This document shows positions 17,684 to 25,519 of a stretch of 60,093 bases of DNA, piece after piece; the first letter of the stretch is position 1, and every line of letters starts with the position of its first letter. The DNA lies in assembly GCA_017442185.1 (NCBI GenBank), contig JAFSAT010000023.1, positions 1 to 60,093 on the forward strand, written 5' to 3'. The translations under genes and the position numbers were made by a program. The stretch is from Bacteroidaceae bacterium. Its GTDB lineage: Bacteria > Bacteroidota > Bacteroidia > Bacteroidales > Bacteroidaceae. The notes under the pieces are model-generated. The model ran no database searches, had not been told where the DNA came from, and saw only the letters and a list, made by a program, of their open reading frames with translations.

Positions 17684-18514
17684 TTATATTATTCCGTGTG
17701 AAGTTAACTCTTTTTCCATCTGTTTTTGGTAGTCGTGTGCTTTTTCTTTTGCGGCAGCTGCGAAATTCTCGCTGTTGTCGGCAAAGATTATGGCGCGGCT
17801 GGCATTTACCAGTAGTCCACATTCGTTGTTCATGCCATATTTGCATACTTCTTCTAAAGAGCCGCCTTGTGCTCCTACACCCGGCACTAATAGGAAGTGG
17901 TTGGGTACTATGTTGCGAACATTCTCAAATGATTTGCCTTGTGTTGCTCCCACTACGTACATCATGTTTTGGTCGCTTCCCCATTTTTGCGAGGTGCGCA
18001 GTACTTTCTCGAACAGCATTTCTCCATTCTCGTCTTTTGTGAGCTGAAAATCGTGCGAGCCGGGGTTGGATGTAAGGGCAAGCACTATAACCCATGCTCC
18101 TTCGTATGAGAGGAAGGGGGATACGCTGTCTTCGCCCATGTAGGGTGCAACGGTGAGTGCGTGTACTTGCATCTCTTCAAAGAATGAGCGTGCATAGAGT
18201 GCCGAGGTGTTTCCTATATCACCGCGTTTGGCATCGGCGATAATGAAAATTTCGGGGTGATTCTCTTTTATGTATTTTACTGTTTTTTCGAGGCTTATCC
18301 ATCCTTTTACGCCGGTGGCTTCGTAGAATGCAAGGTTGGGCTTGTAGGCTACGGTGTAGGGGGCTGTGGCATCTATGATGGCTTTGTTGAATTCAAATAC
18401 GGGGTCTTCGCTGCCGAGCAGACAGGCGGGTATTTTTTTTATGTCGCTGTCGAGACCTACGCACAGAAATGAGCGTTTCTGTTTAATCTGTTTGATTAGT
18501 TCTTGTTTGTTCAT
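17684..18514 (-). CDS. pyrF: Orotidine 5'-phosphate decarboxylase, long (type 2) form
   Basis: A 276-residue OMP decarboxylase, the last step of UMP synthesis. Visible are the N-terminal [14 protein letters not shown], the catalytic [19 protein letters not shown] (Asp-Lys-Asp pattern), [15 protein letters not shown] (phosphate binding) and [12 protein letters not shown]. The length and these motifs fit the type 2 family rather than the short E. coli type. It follows prfA by 30 nt on the minus strand. Confidence 0.95.
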   Translation of the reverse strand: MNKQELIKQIKQKRSFLCVGLDSDIKKIPACLLGSEDPVFEFNKAIIDATAPYTVAYKPNLAFYEATGVKGWISLEKTVKYIKENHPEIFIIADAKRGDIGNTSALYARSFFEEMQVHALTVAPYMGEDSVSPFLSYEGAWVIVLALTSNPGSHDFQLTKDENGEMLFEKVLRTSQKWGSDQNMMYVVGATQGKSFENVRNIVPNHFLLVPGVGAQGGSLEEVCKYGMNNECGLLVNASRAIIFADNSENFAAAAKEKAHDYQKQMEKELTSHGII

Positions 18515-18544
18515 TTTGTATGTTGTTTTTTTGTTTGTTTTTTC

Positions 18545-19657
18545 TTAAAGTTCGTTTTCTTTCATGCGTTCGGTGTTCTCGGCTACAATAAGGTGGTCGA
18601 TGCAATCTTGTATGTCGCCGTTTACGAATGCTTGCAGGTTATATATTGTGTAGTTTATACGGTGGTCGGTGATGCGTCCCTGTGGGTAGTTGTATGTGCG
18701 TATCTTTGCCGAACGGTCGCCTGTGGATACCATTGTCTTGCGTTTGTTTGCTATGTCATCGGTGTAGCGTCTGTGCTCGCGGTCGTATATGAGTGTACGC
18801 AGACGGGCAAGGGCGCGTTCTTTGTTCTTTGGCTGGTCGCGTGTCTCGGTGCACTCTATGAGTATCTCTTCTGTCTGTCCTGTCTCGGGATTGTGCCACG
18901 GGTAGCGCAGACGCACACCTGATTCTACTTTGTTTACATTCTGTCCTCCGGCACCGCTTGAGCGGAATGTGTCCCATTTTATGGCGCTCTCTGTTATCTC
19001 TACGTCGAATGGCTCTGCTTCGGGTAGTACTGCCACGGATGCTGCCGATGTGTGTACTCTGCCTTGTGTCTCGGTTGCGGGAACACGTTGCACGCGGTGT
19101 ACTCCCGATTCGTATTTTAGTGTGCCGTAAACTTTTTCGCCGCTTACGGTGCATATTATCTCTTTGTAGCCGCCCGATGTGCCTTCGCTGAAACTTGATA
19201 CTTCCATGCGCCATCCTTTGCTTTCGCAGTATTTGCTATACATGCGGTAGAGGTCGCCTGCGAAAATGGCTGCTTCGTCGCCGCCTGTTCCTCCGCGTAT
19301 TTCGAGTATTGCGTTGCGGTCGTCCTGAGGGTCACCGGGAATAAGAAGCAGCTTTATCTCTTCTTCGAGGATGGGAATCTCTTCGGTGCATCTGATTTGC
19401 TCTTCGCGTGCCATTTCGCGTAATTCATTGTCGCTTTCTTCGGCAAGCAGTTCTTTTGTTTCACGCAGTGTCTCTTGCAGGGCAATGTAGCGTCGACGTG
19501 CGTCCATTATCTGCTCTAATTCGCGATATTCTTTGTTGAGCTTTACATAGCGCTTCATGTCGGCTGCCACGGCGGGGTCGGTAATAAGAAGTGCAACCTC
19601 TTGAAATCTGGCTTCAAGGTCGTTCAGCTTTTCGAGCAATGAATTTGCGTTGTCCAT
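18545..19657 (-). CDS. prfA: Peptide chain release factor 1
   Basis: A 370-residue class I release factor that reads UAG and UAA. The anticodon-like tripeptide is in RVQRVPATETQGRVHTSAA (PAT), which marks RF1 rather than RF2. The hydrolysis motif GGQ is in FRSSGAGGQNVNKVESGVR. The N-terminal coiled coil spans about residues 1-110. Standard length. It is in the purM-(restriction-modification)-prfA-pyrF minus-strand run, starting 16 nt after the restriction endonuclease stop. Confidence 0.96.
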   Translation of the reverse strand: MDNANSLLEKLNDLEARFQEVALLITDPAVAADMKRYVKLNKEYRELEQIMDARRRYIALQETLRETKELLAEESDNELREMAREEQIRCTEEIPILEEEIKLLLIPGDPQDDRNAILEIRGGTGGDEAAIFAGDLYRMYSKYCESKGWRMEVSSFSEGTSGGYKEIICTVSGEKVYGTLKYESGVHRVQRVPATETQGRVHTSAASVAVLPEAEPFDVEITESAIKWDTFRSSGAGGQNVNKVESGVRLRYPWHNPETGQTEEILIECTETRDQPKNKERALARLRTLIYDREHRRYTDDIANKRKTMVSTGDRSAKIRTYNYPQGRITDHRINYTIYNLQAFVNGDIQDCIDHLIVAENTERMKENEL

Positions 19658-19673
19658 CTATATGCTTTTTTAC

Positions 19674-20411
19674 TTATATTTTACTTGCTGAATTGATTCG
19701 GACTATTTTATTCCAATCAATACTGCCATCTTCAAAACAATATTCGTCTATGAACTCTTTTGTGATTTTATTTAGCATTTTCCCATATTCCGTTGAAAAT
19801 GTTTCGTTTTTTTCTTTTGCATCTGTTGCCAATGGTTCTATTATATCTTGATAGAGTGTCTCTTCGCCCGAGATAAAATACCAAAAATCTTGTCCGCAAT
19901 ATTTGTAATAGTCTCCTTTGTCAGGATTATTTTCTATTCCGTAGCAGCATCCGTTGACAGCCAAAATGTTAAGCCCCGATTTGCTTGTTCTTAATGTTTT
20001 TTTTGCTGTTTTAAAATCTTCGCGCATTTTTGCTATTTGTGTGCTGTTACCCCAATATGGCCCCGATTTTATAGATATTATATATCTTATGTTGTCTTTG
20101 TCAAATTCCAAATCAATTCCTTTGGTCGTTGATTTTCGTCCATTATATACTGTTGAGCAAACAAAAACAGCAAGTCCTTCCAGCCAATCGCCGAACATTG
20201 TCTCTTCGGCCGATGAAATATAGGCATCGGCGTAGTTCTTAACAAACTCAGCCGCTGTTGTTATATTTTTGGCTTTAAAGAGATATGGATTCTTACGTTT
20301 AATAAAATCACGTAGTTTTAAAGTTTCCATTTTCTTTATTCGGCTCTCGTGGAATAAATGAATATTCTCTTTTACATATTGTATTACTTTGTCTGTGAGA
20401 TCTTGATTCAT
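19674..20411 (-). CDS. Type II restriction endonuclease, probably PmeII-like
   Basis: A 245-residue protein. A candidate PD-(D/E)xK-type site is seen as GIDLEFDKDNIRYIISIKSG (about residues 98-117: Asp100, Lys115, with Ser in place of the usual acidic residue), preceded by Glu78 in FGDWLEGL. Later NILAVNGCCYG and YKYCGQDFWYFISG look like family blocks I associate with PmeII-type endonucleases. That name is from memory, and the recognition site is unknown. It is partnered with the methyltransferase just upstream. I chose the ATG at 20411; another in-frame ATG at 20435 is possible. Either way its 5' end overlaps the methyltransferase 3' end by more than 100 nt in another frame. Lower GC than prfA and purM suggests acquisition. 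Confidence 0.75.
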   Translation of the reverse strand: MNQDLTDKVIQYVKENIHLFHESRIKKMETLKLRDFIKRKNPYLFKAKNITTAAEFVKNYADAYISSAEETMFGDWLEGLAVFVCSTVYNGRKSTTKGIDLEFDKDNIRYIISIKSGPYWGNSTQIAKMREDFKTAKKTLRTSKSGLNILAVNGCCYGIENNPDKGDYYKYCGQDFWYFISGEETLYQDIIEPLATDAKEKNETFSTEYGKMLNKITKEFIDEYCFEDGSIDWNKIVRINSASKI

Positions 20412-21258
20412 TATGTGTTTGATTATTGGACTCAATGATGCTGTTAAAACGTTCTTTCACAAGTGAATAATACTCTGGCATTATTTCAATCCCTATACTG
20501 TTGCGGTTTAATCTTGCCGCTACTATATTTGTTGTGCCGCTACCCATAAATGGGTCTAAAACTATATCTCCTTCGATTGTAAATAATTTAATAAACCATT
20601 CGGGAAGTGACTCGGGAAAGGCTGCACTGTGTTTTTTGTTATTACATTCTGTGGCTAAATGAAGAACATTTGTGGGATATGCCTTATCTCTGCCTATCCA
20701 ATTGGATATGTTTTTACCGAATCCGCTCAGCACTTTTGAATTTTCTCTTCGTTTATCTGCTTCACTTAAATTCTTGAGCCTGTTTTTTGCCCAATCTCCC
20801 GTTGGAATCATCACAGCCTCTTGGTACATGTTGAAATGTTTGTTTTTGTTGAATTGAAGTATTCTTTCCCAAGCATCTCTGAAGCGGTTGGGCCATTTAC
20901 CGGGGTAACTGTTTTTTTTATGCCAAATGAATTCTTCGGTCCATAGCCAACCTTGACTTCTCATTTTTAAGATAAGTTCCATTACGTAAGTGCTTCGCTC
21001 TCCATTGACAACTTTTTCTTTTATGTTTAGGATAAAGGTTCCGGTTGGCTTAAGCACTCTTAACAGTTCTTCTGAAATGGGTATAAACCATTCTACATAT
21101 TTATTTGTCTCTATGCCTCCATAGGTTGATTTTCTTTGATCGGCATAGGGGGGTGATGTTATAATTAAATCAACGGAATTGTCGGGGATTTCTTTTAGAA
21201 TATCCCGACAATCTCCTAAATAAATTTTAGTATCAGGTTGTTGATTTATTATTTCCAT
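20308..21258 (-). CDS. Type II DNA methyltransferase, beta-class, probably N4-cytosine
   Basis: A 316-residue SAM-dependent DNA methylase. The catalytic motif TSPPYAD is near the N-terminus (residues 34-40) and the SAM motif DPFMGSGTTNIVAARL near the C-terminus (235-250), the beta-class order. SPPY rather than NPPY or DPPY points to N4-cytosine, though N6-adenine is not excluded. The true start is the ATG at 21258, which precedes EIINQQPDTKIYLGDCRDIL; the frame upstream of it is antisense-like noise over purM. It starts 11 nt after the purM stop and overlaps the endonuclease, so the pair forms a tight restriction-modification cassette protecting host DNA. Confidence 0.88.
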   Translation of the reverse strand: MEIINQQPDTKIYLGDCRDILKEIPDNSVDLIITSPPYADQRKSTYGGIETNKYVEWFIPISEELLRVLKPTGTFILNIKEKVVNGERSTYVMELILKMRSQGWLWTEEFIWHKKNSYPGKWPNRFRDAWERILQFNKNKHFNMYQEAVMIPTGDWAKNRLKNLSEADKRRENSKVLSGFGKNISNWIGRDKAYPTNVLHLATECNNKKHSAAFPESLPEWFIKLFTIEGDIVLDPFMGSGTTNIVAARLNRNSIGIEIMPEYYSLVKERFNSIIESNNQTHNESRSHRQSNTICKREYSFIPREPNKENGNFKTT

Positions 21259-21269
21259 TTTCAAATTTA

Positions 21270-22436
21270 TCAGTATTTGAATGTTCCGTAAGGACTTTCT
21301 ATGATTAGTTCGTTGCTGTCGGATGCTTCTACATGTCCTATCACCTGTGCTTCTACTCCGAAACTTTTGCTTATGTCTATTACTTCTTGTGCATGCTCGG
21401 GGCGCAGATATACTTCTAAACGGTGTCCCATGTTGAACACCTTGTACATCTCTTGCCATTCGGTACCGCTCTGTTCTTTGATGGTCTTGAAGAGTGGGGG
21501 AATGGGAAATAGGTTGTCCTTAATGACACGTTTGTTCTCTACAAAGTGCATCACTTTTGTTTGTGCTCCGCCCGAGCAGTGTACCATGCCGTGTATTTGT
21601 GGACGCAATGCGTCGAGCAGTTTTTTTACTATGGGGGCGTATGTGCGCGTGGGGGATAGCACAAGCCTGCCTGCATCGAGTGGCGAGCCTTCTACTTTGT
21701 CTGTGAGCTTTAGCCCTCCCGAGTATATTAGCTCTTCGGGTACACCTTTGTCGTAGCTCTCGGGGTATTTCTCGGCAAGATATTTTGAGAATACATCGTG
21801 ACGGGCCGATGTTAGTCCGTTGCTTCCCATGCCGCCGTTGTACTCTTTTTCGTATGTTGCCTGTCCGTATGAGGCAAGACCTACAATGACGTCGCCTGCT
21901 GCGATGTTGGCGTTGTCGATTACATCGCTACGCTTCATGCGGCAGGTTACGGTGCTGTCTACTATTATGGTGCGAACAAGGTCGCCTACATCGGCTGTTT
22001 CGCCTCCTGTTGCATATACGCCTACACCCAAACGGCGCAACTCTTCGAGTAGTTCGTCGGTGCCGTTTATGATGGCCGATATTACCTCGCCCGGCACCAG
22101 CAGCTTGTTGCGACCGATTGTCGATGATACTAATATGTTGTCGGTGGCGCCTACGCATAGCAGGTCGTCGATGTTCATTATAAGTGCATCTTGAGCTATT
22201 CCTTTCCACACTGATAGGTCGCCGGTCTCTTTCCAATAGAGGTAGGCCAACGAGGATTTTGTGCCCGCACCGTCGGCGTGCATTATGTTGCAGTATTCAG
22301 GATTGCCTCCCAGTATGTCGGGAATTATTTTGCAAAAGGCTTTGGGATAGAGTCCCTTGTCGATGTTCTTTATGGCGTTGTGCACATCTTCTTTGGATGC
22401 CGATACTCCGCGCATCATATAACGTTGATCGCTCAT
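21270..22436 (-). CDS. purM: Phosphoribosylformylglycinamidine cyclo-ligase (AIR synthase)
   Basis: A 388-residue PurM-fold protein that closes the imidazole ring in purine synthesis using ATP. Visible are NIMHADGAGTKSSLAYLYW (N-terminal glycine-rich segment), DALIMNIDDLLCVGA, GVYATGGETADVGDLV, GLASYGQATYEKEYNGGMG, and HGMVHCSGGAQTKVMHF. It is about 40 residues longer than E. coli PurM. First gene of the minus-strand run purM-MTase-REase-prfA-pyrF. A -7-like TATCTTCG at 22521-22514 lies about 80 nt upstream, but no well-spaced -33 element is seen. Confidence 0.92.
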   Translation of the reverse strand: MSDQRYMMRGVSASKEDVHNAIKNIDKGLYPKAFCKIIPDILGGNPEYCNIMHADGAGTKSSLAYLYWKETGDLSVWKGIAQDALIMNIDDLLCVGATDNILVSSTIGRNKLLVPGEVISAIINGTDELLEELRRLGVGVYATGGETADVGDLVRTIIVDSTVTCRMKRSDVIDNANIAAGDVIVGLASYGQATYEKEYNGGMGSNGLTSARHDVFSKYLAEKYPESYDKGVPEELIYSGGLKLTDKVEGSPLDAGRLVLSPTRTYAPIVKKLLDALRPQIHGMVHCSGGAQTKVMHFVENKRVIKDNLFPIPPLFKTIKEQSGTEWQEMYKVFNMGHRLEVYLRPEHAQEVIDISKSFGVEAQVIGHVEASDSNELIIESPYGTFKY

Positions 22437-22484
22437 TGCTGTTTTTTTTGTTTGTTTTACCTCGTTTGTTTTACAATATGTGAA

Positions 22485-22506
22485 GAAACAGTTTTAAAAT
22501 TGTTTC
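22485..22506. repeat. Near-perfect 22-bp palindrome in the purM leader
   Basis: The sequence reads GAAAC, AGTTTTAAAATT, GTTTC and is symmetric apart from one pair. It lies between the presumed -7 element and the purM start. Its AAACAG/TTTAAA content recalls the dispersed repeat core. It could bind a dimeric regulator or form a small hairpin in the leader. Confidence 0.4.
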
Positions 22507-22529
22507 TAATGTGCGAAGATAATTAAATT

Positions 22530-22587
22530 CGCGCAAAACGCCAAGCAAATGCGGAGTTTTCCGCCGTAAGCCTGTCTGTTTTGCGCG
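22530..22587 (-). terminator. Nested hairpin after the glutaredoxin-like gene
   Basis: CGCGCAAAAC (22530-22539) pairs with GTTTTGCGCG (22578-22587), enclosing a second stem GCGGA/TCCGC (22551-22555 with 22560-22564). On the minus strand it is followed by GAATTTAATT and lies downstream of the ctpA and glutaredoxin-like genes, upstream of purM. A terminator role is likely. Confidence 0.55.
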
Positions 22588-22633
22588 TGCCTTGTGCTTT
22601 GGTTTTGATGTGTGATTGTGTCGGGGGCTGTGT

Positions 22634-22894
22634 TTACTCCAGAGCCGAGTCGAGAATTTTTTTTACTTCGTCTTTGTATATACCTCCTTCGTGCATCTTC
22701 ACTCCGTCGAGGTAGAATGTGGGTACATAGTAGTAGTCGAATTTATCGGCATATTCTGCTTGCTGTGTCTCTTCGATAAGTTCTGTGGGGATTTTTGTGT
22801 ATTCTCTATTTTCGCTTTTAAGCTCATCTATGAATTTGAATGCTCTCTTACAGAATGGACACTGTTCTTGGTAAAAAATTTGTATCTTCTTCAT
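22634..22894 (-). CDS. Glutaredoxin-like thioredoxin-fold protein
   Basis: An 86-residue protein with the redox motif QEQCPFCKRAF near the N-terminus and a cis-Pro in YYYVPTFYLDG, both typical of small glutaredoxin/thioredoxin-fold proteins. No signal peptide, so it should act in the cytoplasm, reducing disulfides or glutathione-like mixed disulfides on an unknown partner. It follows the CtpA-type protease gene by 17 nt and is followed by a nested hairpin. Confidence 0.8.
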   Translation of the reverse strand: MKKIQIFYQEQCPFCKRAFKFIDELKSENREYTKIPTELIEETQQAEYADKFDYYYVPTFYLDGVKMHEGGIYKDEVKKILDSALE

Positions 22895-22911
22895 GCTGGT
22901 ATCTCCTTTGT

Positions 22912-24552
22912 TTAGTTTATTGTTGCTTCGGATGTATACTGTTTATCAGATATTCTTGGAAATGCTTTGCCTCTCTCCAATACTTCGATGGCTTTGAGCA
23001 CGGTGCTGTCGAATGTATTTAAATATCTTACATGTTGCAGCATGCCTTGTATGTTGTATATTATATTGGCATATATGGAGCGCTCTATTCGTTTGCGCGA
23101 TTTTTCTATTTGTCGGTAGCGTGGTTTTAATCCTTTTTGTGCTGCGTAGTTAACAAAATCACCTACGAGATTTTGACTTTCGAGGTGTGCCAACATCTCT
23201 TCGTACTTTGTGAATTCGGACAACTTTTGGCGATTTATGTCGCTGTATCTGAATGTATATTGTTGTATGAGACGATTGGATACTGCTTGCGAAAAATATG
23301 AACTTACGTCTGTTGTGTCGCTCGATACAAATATATCGGGCATGATGCCGCCGCCACCGTATACAGTACGTCCCAAGCGTGTTTTATATATCAAACTGTC
23401 ATTCTGGTGTATGCTGTCTTGTGAGAAAAATTCACCGCGTTCGTATCTGTGCACAAGGTCGAGGGCGTATTCCTCGTCGTCGCCTTTTTTGTAGGGCTTT
23501 TGTATGCAGCGACCGCTGGGGGTGTAGTAACGGGCTATGGTAAGGCGCACTGCCGATCCGTCGCTGAAATCGAATGGTTGTTGCACAAGTCCTTTGCCGA
23601 ATGTACGTCGTCCGATTATTGTGCCTCGGTCGTTGTCCTGTATGCAACCTGCTAAAATTTCGCTTGCCGATGCCGATGCTTCGTCGGTGAGCACCACGAG
23701 CGGAATGCCTTGAAAATTACCGTTGCCGTTGGCATATTCTATGTTGCGTGGTTGGTGTGTACCTTCGGTATATACTATCATGTCGCCTTTTGTCAAAAAT
23801 TCGTTGGCCATTTGTATTGCCACCCCCATATATCCGCCGCCGTTGCTGCGTACATCTATGATTATGCCATCGCACTTATGTCGCATGAAGCGTGCAAGTG
23901 CTATTATAAACTCGGCAAATGTATTTTCGGCAAAGCGCTCCACTTGTATATATCCCCATCTGTCATCTATTATGTATGCTGCTTCTATGCTTTTAACAGG
24001 GATATTTCCGCGTGTGATGTTATATTGGATAAGTTCTTTTTCGCCATATCTTTTTATTCCTAGTTTTACGTTGCTGCCTTTGGGCCCTTTTAGTTTTGCC
24101 ATTGCATCGTTGTTGTTGCACACGTCGCCAACGAACAGGGTGTCGTTTATTGTGACAATGCGGTCGCCGGGCATAAGTCCTACTTGTTCCGAAGGCCCTC
24201 CGCGTATTATGTCGGTTATGTGTATTGTGTCCTCTTCTATGAGGAAGCGTATTCCTATTCCGCTGAAACTGCTTTTCAGGTCGGCATTCGTTGTTTCAAG
24301 ATCTTTTGCGGGGATATATGTGCTGTGCGGGTCTAATTCGGTGAGTATTTTGGGCATTGTCTTTTCTATGATATCCTCCATATTCATAGAGTCTACGTAG
24401 CAACTGTTCACAAGTTCCATCAGTTCGTCAACTTTGTTGAAACTTTGTGTAGGTATTATGATGGTATTTTGCCTGTTGCCTGATATGTATATGCCTATCA
24501 ACACTCCTATGAGTGTGAAGAGTACCAAGAGGGTGGGGGTATATTTTTTCAT
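22912..24552 (-). CDS. C-terminal processing peptidase (S41 family, CtpA-like)
   Basis: A 546-residue exported protease. An N-terminal signal or anchor helix (YTPTLLVLFTLIGVLIGIYI) leads to a helical segment, then a PDZ domain (about residues 85-170, with IRGGPSEQVGLMPGDRI). The tail-specific protease domain follows, with the nucleophile Ser in DEASASASEILAG and the general-base Lys in RRTFGKGLVQQPF, the S41A Ser-Lys dyad. It cleaves proteins at their C-termini in the periplasm. It heads a minus-strand group with the glutaredoxin-like gene and is preceded by dCMP deaminase (32 nt). Confidence 0.93.
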   Translation of the reverse strand: MKKYTPTLLVLFTLIGVLIGIYISGNRQNTIIIPTQSFNKVDELMELVNSCYVDSMNMEDIIEKTMPKILTELDPHSTYIPAKDLETTNADLKSSFSGIGIRFLIEEDTIHITDIIRGGPSEQVGLMPGDRIVTINDTLFVGDVCNNNDAMAKLKGPKGSNVKLGIKRYGEKELIQYNITRGNIPVKSIEAAYIIDDRWGYIQVERFAENTFAEFIIALARFMRHKCDGIIIDVRSNGGGYMGVAIQMANEFLTKGDMIVYTEGTHQPRNIEYANGNGNFQGIPLVVLTDEASASASEILAGCIQDNDRGTIIGRRTFGKGLVQQPFDFSDGSAVRLTIARYYTPSGRCIQKPYKKGDDEEYALDLVHRYERGEFFSQDSIHQNDSLIYKTRLGRTVYGGGGIMPDIFVSSDTTDVSSYFSQAVSNRLIQQYTFRYSDINRQKLSEFTKYEEMLAHLESQNLVGDFVNYAAQKGLKPRYRQIEKSRKRIERSIYANIIYNIQGMLQHVRYLNTFDSTVLKAIEVLERGKAFPRISDKQYTSEATIN

Positions 24553-24584
24553 CTTTTATGCTTTAATCTTTGTGAACAGTGCGG

Positions 24585-25016
24585 TTATTCTCTGTCGGCA
24601 TCTTTTAATTGTAAAGTCTCTATTCCGGCTCTTTCCAACAGGTCGATTCCGTCGGTGAGACGATATTTCTCGCTATATATGACGCGTTTTATTCCTGCCT
24701 GTATAATGAGCTTTGCACACTCTATGCAGGGTGATGCTGTTACGTAGAGTGTGGCGCCTTGGCTGTTATTGCCCGAGCGTGATATTTTTGTGATGGCATT
24801 TGCCTCGGCATGCAGTACGTAGGGCTTTGTAAGGCCTTCGTTGTCTTCGCACACATTTTCAAACCCCGAGGGTGTGCCGTTGTATCCGTCTGATATTATC
24901 ATTTTGTCTTTTACTATGAGTGCTCCTACTTTTCGGCGCAGGCAGTAGGAATTTTCTGCCCATATTTTAGCCATACGCATGTAACGAATGTCAAGGTCGT
25001 GTTGTTTATTTTCCAT
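24585..25016 (-). CDS. dCMP deaminase family protein
   Basis: A 143-residue zinc deaminase. Zinc and catalytic residues are in VLHAEANAI (HAE) and TASPCIECAKLI (PCxxC). The family motif RRKVGALIVKDKMIISDGYN and GTPSGFEN with ASPCI are typical of dCMP deaminases, which turn dCMP into dUMP for thymidylate supply. I chose the ATG at 25016; an upstream in-frame ATG at 25049 would add eleven hydrophobic residues with no family counterpart. Located between the DUF4847-like lipoprotein gene and ctpA. Confidence 0.9.
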   Translation of the reverse strand: MENKQHDLDIRYMRMAKIWAENSYCLRRKVGALIVKDKMIISDGYNGTPSGFENVCEDNEGLTKPYVLHAEANAITKISRSGNNSQGATLYVTASPCIECAKLIIQAGIKRVIYSEKYRLTDGIDLLERAGIETLQLKDADRE

Positions 25017-25064
25017 GATTTTAAAACTAAACAATATCTGTTTAAACAACTTTTAATGAATGTG

Positions 25065-25490
25065 TTACCTGTTGTAAAATTGCATTAAGATGTTGCTTTG
25101 TTGTATTATTTGAAGATAGTTTGTGTCGCCTTTGTATGCGGTTGCTTTTTCTAAGAATGTTCGCATCTTTGTTGCAGTTGTGTCGCCGGCTATGCTGCCC
25201 GAGATTACTCGCACTTGTGTGCAGTTGAAAGTGCGCTCTTTGTTGTCGGCATGCCAATTTCCCGAGATTGTTGCTCCGCCTGGGGTGGTGGCTGTAAAAC
25301 TGTTTTCATAGAATCGTATCTCGTATCCCTCTTTTGCGCCTGTGGTGATATTGCCTTCGCGAAAGAATGCCAATTTCCAAGTGCGGTTCAGGAAAATGTC
25401 GTCTATGTCGTCGCCCTCGTTGCAAGAGGTCAGACTCGATGCTGTGCACATTGCAAGCAGTAGTCCCAATATCTGTATGCTTTTGTTCAT
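25065..25490 (-). CDS. Small lipoprotein, DUF4847-like
   Basis: About 141 residues. It has a lipoprotein signal: MNKSIQILGLLLAM, then the lipobox LTSC with Cys near residue 23. A small beta-rich domain follows, starting DIFLNRTWKLAFFREG and containing GYEIRFYENSFTATTPGG and SGNWHADNKERTFNC. The FxxxxWKL opening and the position between dCMP deaminase and an M3 peptidase fit DUF4847 as I remember it. Two further ATGs lie just upstream (25499 and 25523); the last overlaps the M3 peptidase stop as ATGA and would imply translational coupling but an unusually long signal. Function unknown; probably outer-membrane anchored. Confidence 0.7.
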   Translation of the reverse strand: MNKSIQILGLLLAMCTASSLTSCNEGDDIDDIFLNRTWKLAFFREGNITTGAKEGYEIRFYENSFTATTPGGATISGNWHADNKERTFNCTQVRVISGSIAGDTTATKMRTFLEKATAYKGDTNYLQIIQQSNILMQFYNR

Positions 25491-25519
25491 GGTTCTCATT
25501 GTGGCTGTTTTTGTGGCTT

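Noticed and set aside
23723..24400. 225-codon plus-strand open frame inside the CtpA-like gene
   Set aside because: It is antisense to conserved PDZ and protease motifs and has no start context or family features.
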